A DNA stretch of 10,218 nt, from positions 1-10,218 of the forward strand of contig JADGQQ010000059.1 of NCBI GenBank assembly GCA_017881645.1, read 5' to 3'. How positions within the stretch are numbered: position 1 is the stretch's first letter; every line of letters starts with the position of its first letter. The stretch comes from Clostridia bacterium (lineage in GTDB: Bacteria > Bacillota > Clostridia > Saccharofermentanales > Saccharofermentanaceae). A program made the translations under genes and the position numbers. Below the pieces are notes generated by a model, which had not been told where the DNA came from, ran no database searches, and was given only the letters and a program-made list of their open reading frames with translations. Shown here piece after piece: positions 6,282-10,218 of this stretch.

Positions 6282-6899
6282 ATGCAATTGTATCAGGATG
6301 ATTTTAATGGTTCCGGAATGGATGGCAATCCTGTGGATCTGCCGAGAATTGAGAAAGCGGTCAGGGAAATTCTGCTTGCGGTAGGAGAGAATCCCGACAG
6401 GGAAGGTCTGAAAGAGACGCCTCTCCGTGTTGCAAATATGTATGCCGAAGTATTCTGGGGTCTTCATCATGACATTCAGGACGACATCAAGATTTTTCAT
6501 GAACCCGGCAACGATGAAATGATTCTGATCGGAGATATTCCGTTCTATTCCATGTGCGAGCATCACTTGCTCCCGTTTTTCGGCAAAGCACATGTGGTTT
6601 ATATTCCGAAAGACGGGCAAATCCTCGGATTGTCAAAAGTTGCCAGAATTGTTGACACCCTGTCCAGAAAACCGCAGCTGCAGGAACGACTGACTTCCGA
6701 GATTGCGGATACGATTCAGAATGCAGTTCATCCGCAGTCGGTTTGTGTCGTCATCGAGGCGGAACATCTCTGTATGACGATGCGGGGTATCAGAAAACCC
6801 GGATCCAGAACGGTAACATCCGCGATGCGAGGCGGATGCAGAACAGACGCCAAGACTCGTGCAGAAGCATTGTCACTGATCAATCGCCCGCGCGACTGA
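6282..6899 (+). CDS. folE: GTP cyclohydrolase I
   Basis: It converts GTP to 7,8-dihydroneopterin triphosphate and formate, the first step of folate synthesis, as a homodecamer with zinc in the active site. The protein is 205 residues, normal for type I. Visible features are the N-terminal helix region LPRIEKAVREILLAVGENPD (20-39), ETPLRVANMY (45-54), the zinc and catalytic block MCEHHLLPF (91-99) with Cys92 and His95 as zinc ligands and His94 as the catalytic His, then GLSKVARIVD (116-125) and QLQERLT (132-138). EHLCMTMRG (161-169) supplies Cys164, the third zinc ligand, and GSRTVTSAMRG (174-184) closes the domain. All key residues are present, so it should be active. It heads the fol cluster; folP starts 23 bases after its stop. 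Confidence 0.97.
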   Translation: MQLYQDDFNGSGMDGNPVDLPRIEKAVREILLAVGENPDREGLKETPLRVANMYAEVFWGLHHDIQDDIKIFHEPGNDEMILIGDIPFYSMCEHHLLPFFGKAHVVYIPKDGQILGLSKVARIVDTLSRKPQLQERLTSEIADTIQNAVHPQSVCVVIEAEHLCMTMRGIRKPGSRTVTSAMRGGCRTDAKTRAEALSLINRPRD

Positions 6900-6922
6900 T
6901 CTTATCAGTTAAGAGGCAAATC

Positions 6923-7798
6923 ATGAACGCAAACAGCGGTGTACAGCCCTATTTACAACCAGGCGTTCCTCATGCGTTTTTTCGAGCGGGGAATTTTCTG
7001 CTGCCGATATACGAAAAAACACATGTAATGGGAATATTGAATGTAACTCCGGATTCATTTTCGGACGGCGGTCAATTTTACTGCGTTCCCGATGCAATCG
7101 CTCACGCTCTGCTGCTGACATCTGCAGGTGCCGACATGATTGATGTCGGCGGAGAATCCACACGCCCCGGACATACGCCCGTTCCGGCGGAGCAGGAGGC
7201 GGAAAGAATTATTCCGGTCATACGTGCTCTTGCAGCGGAAATTCATATTCCGATCTCCGTCGACACATGGAAAGCATCTGTTGCAGAGGCGGCCATGGCG
7301 GCGGGAGCTTCCATTATCAACGACATCTGGGGAGCCAGAAGAGATCCGGATATCGCAGGGGTTGCGGCCAGTACCGGTGCGGGATTTATCATGATGTTCA
7401 ACGCATTCGATGAACATTTTGTTGAAAAATCCGGAGATATTGTTGCCGATGCCGTGGAATATCTGACGGAAAGCATACGGATTGCCAGAAAAGCCGGAGT
7501 TGCCGATGATCGGATTATGATTGATCCGGGCATCGGATTCGGGGTAAGCACAGAAGAATCACTTTGCCTGATCCGCGCACTTCCGGTGTTCAGAGATCTG
7601 GGTTTTCCCGTATTGCTGGGTCCGTCCCGCAAAAGATTTATCGGTGCAGTCTTAAACGAGCCGGTTGAGAATCGTCTTACGGGAACGGTTGCGGCTGCCT
7701 GTGTCGCAGCCGTGCTTGGTGCGAACGTTCTTCGCGTGCATGATGTTTCTGAGGTTGTACAGGCGGTCAGAATGGCGGATGCTATCCTATCCGCATAA
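6923..7798 (+). CDS. folP: dihydropteroate synthase
   Basis: It joins 6-hydroxymethyl-dihydropterin diphosphate to p-aminobenzoate to give dihydropteroate; the family is the target of sulfonamides. The 291-residue protein is a TIM barrel with the expected motifs in order: VMGILNVTPDSFSDGG (35-50), DVGGESTRPG (74-83), SVDTWK (112-117), IINDIWG (131-137), IDPGIGFG (200-207), GPSRKRFIG (233-241, Lys237) and RVHDV (271-275, Arg271 and His273). The start ATG at 6923 follows AGAGG at 6912-6916. The frame stays open further upstream, but that part only overlaps folE and is not coding. The position that is usually His in the MHN/MHM segment is Phe159 (IMMFN), a small departure outside the main catalytic residues. 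An N-terminal extension of about 30 residues precedes the first strand. Confidence 0.96.
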   Translation: MNANSGVQPYLQPGVPHAFFRAGNFLLPIYEKTHVMGILNVTPDSFSDGGQFYCVPDAIAHALLLTSAGADMIDVGGESTRPGHTPVPAEQEAERIIPVIRALAAEIHIPISVDTWKASVAEAAMAAGASIINDIWGARRDPDIAGVAASTGAGFIMMFNAFDEHFVEKSGDIVADAVEYLTESIRIARKAGVADDRIMIDPGIGFGVSTEESLCLIRALPVFRDLGFPVLLGPSRKRFIGAVLNEPVENRLTGTVAAACVAAVLGANVLRVHDVSEVVQAVRMADAILSA

Positions 7799-7813
7799 AG
7801 TGGAGGTACGAAT

Positions 7814-8218
7814 ATGTCGGAAATTGCGAATTACCCCAATCAGATTCGTCTCAGGGGACTGTCCTTTTTCGGGTATACAGGTGCTCTCGAGTCTGAGAAA
7901 AGACACGGGCAGTTCTTTCTTGCGGATGTAACGCTTGGTTTTATGAACCTTCCGGGCATTGAAACAGACCGCCTCGAAGATACCGTGAATTATGCTGAGG
8001 TGTTTTCCATTGTCAAGGGTGTTGTTGAAAAAGAAAGATTTGACCTGATTGAACGTCTTGCCGGTGAAGTGGCTGTTTGTGTTCTTTCCGTATTCCCGAC
8101 AATCGATGCTGTCGAAGTCACGATATCCAAGCCGCAGGCTCCGATTGCCGGAACATTTGAATCAATGGGCGTCCGTATTTTCCGCGAGCGCGAACACACA
8201 GGGATGACAAATTCATGA
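7814..8218 (+). CDS. folB: dihydroneopterin aldolase
   Basis: It cleaves 7,8-dihydroneopterin to 6-hydroxymethyl-7,8-dihydropterin and glycolaldehyde and usually forms octamers. The 134-residue protein is slightly longer than usual at both ends. Motifs are LRGLSFFGYTGALESEK (13-29, with Glu28 matching the substrate-binding Glu), DTVNYAEVF (56-64, with the active-site Tyr60), RFDLIERLAGEVA (75-87) and the catalytic lysine block ISKPQAPI (104-111, Lys106). Thr22 stands where most family members have His in GYHG. The ATG at 7814 follows TGGAGG, and the gap from the folP stop is 15 bases. Its stop codon overlaps the folK start as ATGA (8215-8218), which implies translational coupling. Confidence 0.95.
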   Translation: MSEIANYPNQIRLRGLSFFGYTGALESEKRHGQFFLADVTLGFMNLPGIETDRLEDTVNYAEVFSIVKGVVEKERFDLIERLAGEVAVCVLSVFPTIDAVEVTISKPQAPIAGTFESMGVRIFREREHTGMTNS

Positions 8219-8706
8219 TGGAAACGCATGCTGCATTTTTATCCCTGGGGAGCAATTTGGGAGATAGGTTGCGTAACCTGAAGAAAGCTGTTACTCTTTT
8301 GTCGTCTCATCCGGATATAAGAATCCTCTGCGTCTCATCCATATATGAAACGGATCCGGTAGGACCTGTGAAGCAGGACGATTTTCTAAATCTTGTCTGC
8401 CGTATAGAGACGGAGCTTTCACCTCTGGAACTTTTGCATTATCTGCAGACGATCGAGCAGATTCTGCATCGTGAACGGACGATTCGCCTGGGTCCGCGAA
8501 CCATTGATCTGGACATACTGACCTATGACGATCTTGTAATGCTGACAGATGAGTTAACAATTCCTCATCCAAGAATGAATGAACGTGCTTTTGTGCAGAT
8601 TCCTCTCCGTGAAATTCTGCATTCAGGCGAAGATCCTGCAAACAGCGACCCTTCGGTCCGGCACTTTGGCATTCTGCCCGAGAATTGCTGGTTGAAGCAC
8701 TCATAA
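8215..8706 (+). CDS. folK: 2-amino-4-hydroxy-6-hydroxymethyldihydropteridine pyrophosphokinase
   Basis: It transfers pyrophosphate from ATP to 6-hydroxymethyl-dihydropterin, making the substrate of FolP. The 163 residues match a stand-alone HPPK. Motifs are FLSLGSNLGDR (8-18), SSIYETDPVG (41-50), DDFLNLV (55-61, pterin pocket), the block LGPRTIDLDILTYDD (92-106) with the two magnesium aspartates Asp98 and Asp100, and IPHPRMNERAFV (116-127). The start is ambiguous by one codon: ATG ATG at 8215 and 8218. The first overlaps the folB stop, and GGGATGA upstream can serve both. It is the last fol gene here; folC and a dihydrofolate reductase are not in the window. A promoter for the next gene begins inside its last codons. 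Confidence 0.96.
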   Translation: MMETHAAFLSLGSNLGDRLRNLKKAVTLLSSHPDIRILCVSSIYETDPVGPVKQDDFLNLVCRIETELSPLELLHYLQTIEQILHRERTIRLGPRTIDLDILTYDDLVMLTDELTIPHPRMNERAFVQIPLREILHSGEDPANSDPSVRHFGILPENCWLKHS

Positions 8707-8719
8707 AAACAGCTATAAT
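8692..8719 (+). promoter_or_regulatory. candidate SigA promoter between folK and the disordered-protein gene
   Basis: TTGAAG (8692-8697, inside the last folK codons) and a perfect TATAAT (8714-8719) are separated by 16 bases. This would start transcription near 8726, ahead of the AGGAGG at 8757-8762, and make the next two genes partly independent of fol. A perfect 10-base palindrome GTTATATAAC (8745-8754) sits between the start and the ribosome site and could be a small operator. Confidence 0.6.
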
Positions 8720-8768
8720 GTTATCATATTCTAAAAAGACAGCGGTTATATAACACAGGAGGATCAGC

Positions 8769-9434
8769 ATGAGTGAAAATGCCAACCAGACCACACCCCG
8801 CTCCGGTTCTGAAAACAGCGGAAACAGTGGTCATAATGAGCAGGGTGGAAGACGGAACAGCCCGTCCGGCAATCGAAACAACCGGAGGAGACGCCCTTCA
8901 CAGCCGTTTGGAGCAGATCAGTCAGTGAATTCTTCACACAGAGAGCCGATCCAGTTCGGTCCTTCCGGCCCTGCAGTCCAGAATGGACAGCAGCCCGGCA
9001 GACCGCAGAATCAGGGTGCGCGCCCGGATCCGTATCAGCAGAAGCGTAGTGATAGCCGGCCGCCGAGACCCAATCAGAATCCGTCGGCAAATCAGGCGGG
9101 AACCGGTACGGTTTCTGTTCATCACCATACAGGACCGAATCAGCCGAATCCAAATAATCGCCAGAATACAAATCGTCCTGCGGAACGCAGCGACGCAAAT
9201 TCCGGCAGGCAGGGATCGAACACCCGTCCGGAAAAGGCCGATAATCAGGTAAATACCAGAAAACAAAATATGCAGGTAACCGCCGCAAGTAATGAGCGTC
9301 CACGTGAAGCCCGCAGCTGGGGCAAGCATATTCGATCTGAAGAGACTTATGAAGATGTCCGCAAGGAAAACGAAAGACTTGAAAAAGAAATCTGGCTGGA
9401 AATTGCCAGTATTCACACCTTTAAGCTTGACTGA
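8769..9434 (+). CDS. intrinsically disordered Asn/Gln/Pro/Arg-rich protein with charged helical C-terminal tail
   Basis: I cannot name a function. The 221-residue protein has no signal peptide and no membrane segment. Residues 1-180 are almost entirely Asn, Gln, Pro, Arg, Gly and Ser, with RRNSPSGNRNNRRRRPSQP at 28-46 as a basic patch and an HHH at 118-120, so they are expected to be disordered and positively charged. Residues about 190-221 differ: EETYEDVRKENERLEKEI then WLEIASIHTFKLD is a predicted amphipathic helix with a conserved look. I recall similar tails in clostridial proteins encoded beside Orn/Lys/Arg decarboxylase genes. The start ATG follows a strong AGGAGG. Codon use resembles its neighbours, and the frame runs to a stop 20 bases before the decarboxylase, so it is a real gene. 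RNA or DNA binding through the basic region is a guess. Confidence 0.8.
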   Translation: MSENANQTTPRSGSENSGNSGHNEQGGRRNSPSGNRNNRRRRPSQPFGADQSVNSSHREPIQFGPSGPAVQNGQQPGRPQNQGARPDPYQQKRSDSRPPRPNQNPSANQAGTGTVSVHHHTGPNQPNPNNRQNTNRPAERSDANSGRQGSNTRPEKADNQVNTRKQNMQVTAASNERPREARSWGKHIRSEETYEDVRKENERLEKEIWLEIASIHTFKLD

Positions 9435-9454
9435 CAGAGGAGCTGCGGGTATAT

Positions 9455-10218
9455 ATGTCTGATTCCGAGAACGATGGACAACTTCCGGATTGCACACAAC
9501 TTCATTTGTGGAACATGGCGTCGAGAAACGCAGTCCATCCCGGTTTTCATATGCCCGGGCATGCGGGTGCACGCTATTTTTCGCCGGATTTTTGCCGTGA
9601 TCTGATCGCTGTCGATACTACGGAACTGTCGTCATCCGATGATCTGCATGACCCGACGGGTCCTGCACTGTCCGCTATGCGGGAATCCTCGCGAATCTAT
9701 GGAAGCGGGGAGACCCTTTATGTTACAACGGGATCAACCGCTGGCGTGCATGTTATGCTTGCTTCCGTTGCGGATGAAGATACTTTTTTCCTCATACCGA
9801 GAACCGTTCATATGTCGACGCTCCATGTGCTGGCCCTTCTGGATTGCCCGTACGGGTTTATTTCTGTATCGGAACCGTCACAGGCGGCGGAACCGGGGCT
9901 TTTCCCGCAGGTAACAGCACAGCAGGTGGAGGAGGCTCTTCTCAAATACCCGAACGCTACGGATATTGTCATTGTATCGCCTGATTATTACGGACAGTGC
10001 GCAGATCTCGAAGCCATAGCAGAAATTGCACACGCAAAGGGATGCCGGCTTCTTGTTGACGAAGCTCACGGAGCGCATTTTGCGTTCTCGAATTCCGGTT
10101 TTCCGAAAGATGCGATGAAGAGCCGTGCGGACATGTGTGTTCAGAGTCTCCACAAGACCCTTCCCGCACTGACTATGGCGTCGCAGATTCACATAGGGAA
10201 AGAAGCCATAGAGAGCGG
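9455..10218 (+). CDS. Orn/Lys/Arg decarboxylase-family PLP enzyme, N-terminal 254 residues (cut by window end)
   Basis: It is a fold-type-I PLP enzyme; relatives decarboxylate ornithine, lysine or arginine to polyamine precursors, and the substrate cannot be read from this part. Family motifs are FHMPGHAG (31-38), DTTELSSSDDLHDPTGP (54-70), TLYVTTGSTAGVHVML (87-102, phosphate-binding loop), ATDIVIVSPDYYG (168-180), LLVDEAHGAHF (199-209, with Asp202 contacting the PLP ring nitrogen and His205) and SLHKTLPALTMASQIH (231-246, with the PLP lysine Lys234). The ATG at 9455 follows AGAGGAG at 9436-9442, a rather long spacing of 12 bases. About half of the usual length (roughly 480 residues) is present; the C-terminal domain lies outside. 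It is probably cotranscribed with the disordered-protein gene. Confidence 0.93.
   Translation, partial: MSDSENDGQLPDCTQLHLWNMASRNAVHPGFHMPGHAGARYFSPDFCRDLIAVDTTELSSSDDLHDPTGPALSAMRESSRIYGSGETLYVTTGSTAGVHVMLASVADEDTFFLIPRTVHMSTLHVLALLDCPYGFISVSEPSQAAEPGLFPQVTAQQVEEALLKYPNATDIVIVSPDYYGQCADLEAIAEIAHAKGCRLLVDEAHGAHFAFSNSGFPKDAMKSRADMCVQSLHKTLPALTMASQIHIGKEAIES

Noticed and set aside
6743..6922. N-terminal extension of folP overlapping folE
   Set aside because: The sequence is low-quality Arg-rich shadow coding of the folE 3' end. ATG 6923 has its own ribosome site and the family length fits.
8764..9572. Long minus-strand frames opposite the disordered protein
   Set aside because: They have Arg/Cys/Ile-rich shadow composition and no ribosome sites. 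The plus-strand frame has a strong RBS and sits in a consistent gene order.
1..10218. CRISPR array, tRNA, rRNA or riboswitch
   Set aside because: No regularly spaced repeats, no cloverleaf-like GGTTCGA-type segments and no recognisable aptamer core were seen in the intergenic spaces, which are all short.

Overview
The window looks like a chromosomal stretch of a low-to-mid GC Gram-positive bacterium, most likely a member of Bacillota, class Clostridia. The evidence is the strong AGGAGG-type ribosome sites, the gene order folE-folP-folB-folK, an Orn/Lys/Arg-decarboxylase-family gene preceded by a disordered Asn/Gln/Pro/Arg-rich protein, and the IS150-group insertion sequence. No rRNA, tRNA or CRISPR is visible, and the genus cannot be fixed from the sequence alone.

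Layout: (1) Positions 1-1315, minus strand: the left part of an IS3-family, IS150-group insertion sequence, with orfA complete and orfB cut by the window edge. All three DDE residues of orfB are present. The IS leader can fold into a long hairpin that buries the orfA ribosome binding site. (2) Positions 1355-2704, minus strand: an AraC-type regulator, with the IS inserted just behind it, then a small XRE-type HTH protein. (3) Positions 2991-5150, plus strand: a 719-residue protein with the scaffold of a sialate O-acetylesterase-type (SASA/SGNH) hydrolase. All three expected catalytic blocks are replaced and a C-terminal carbohydrate-binding-like domain is attached, so it is a probable pseudo-esterase. 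(4) Positions 5254-6264: a second AraC-type regulator. (5) Positions 6282-8706: folE, folP, folB and folK, closely spaced, providing the pterin arm of folate synthesis from GTP to dihydropteroate. (6) Positions 8769-10218: a 221-residue disordered protein with a helical, charged C-terminal tail, then the first 254 residues of a PLP-dependent Orn/Lys/Arg decarboxylase-family enzyme cut by the window end.

How they fit: the fol genes form one obvious pathway unit (GTP cyclohydrolase I, dihydroneopterin aldolase, pyrophosphokinase, dihydropteroate synthase). The AraC gene before folE lies only 17 bases upstream in the same direction, so it may be cotranscribed with folate synthesis, but its sensor domain looks like a small-molecule (often sugar) cupin and more naturally pairs with the esterase-like gene in front of it. 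The two AraC genes, the XRE gene and the esterase-like gene together look like a small regulatory/carbohydrate locus. The most unusual item is the apparently catalytically dead esterase scaffold; the best-supported regulatory structure is the IS hairpin.
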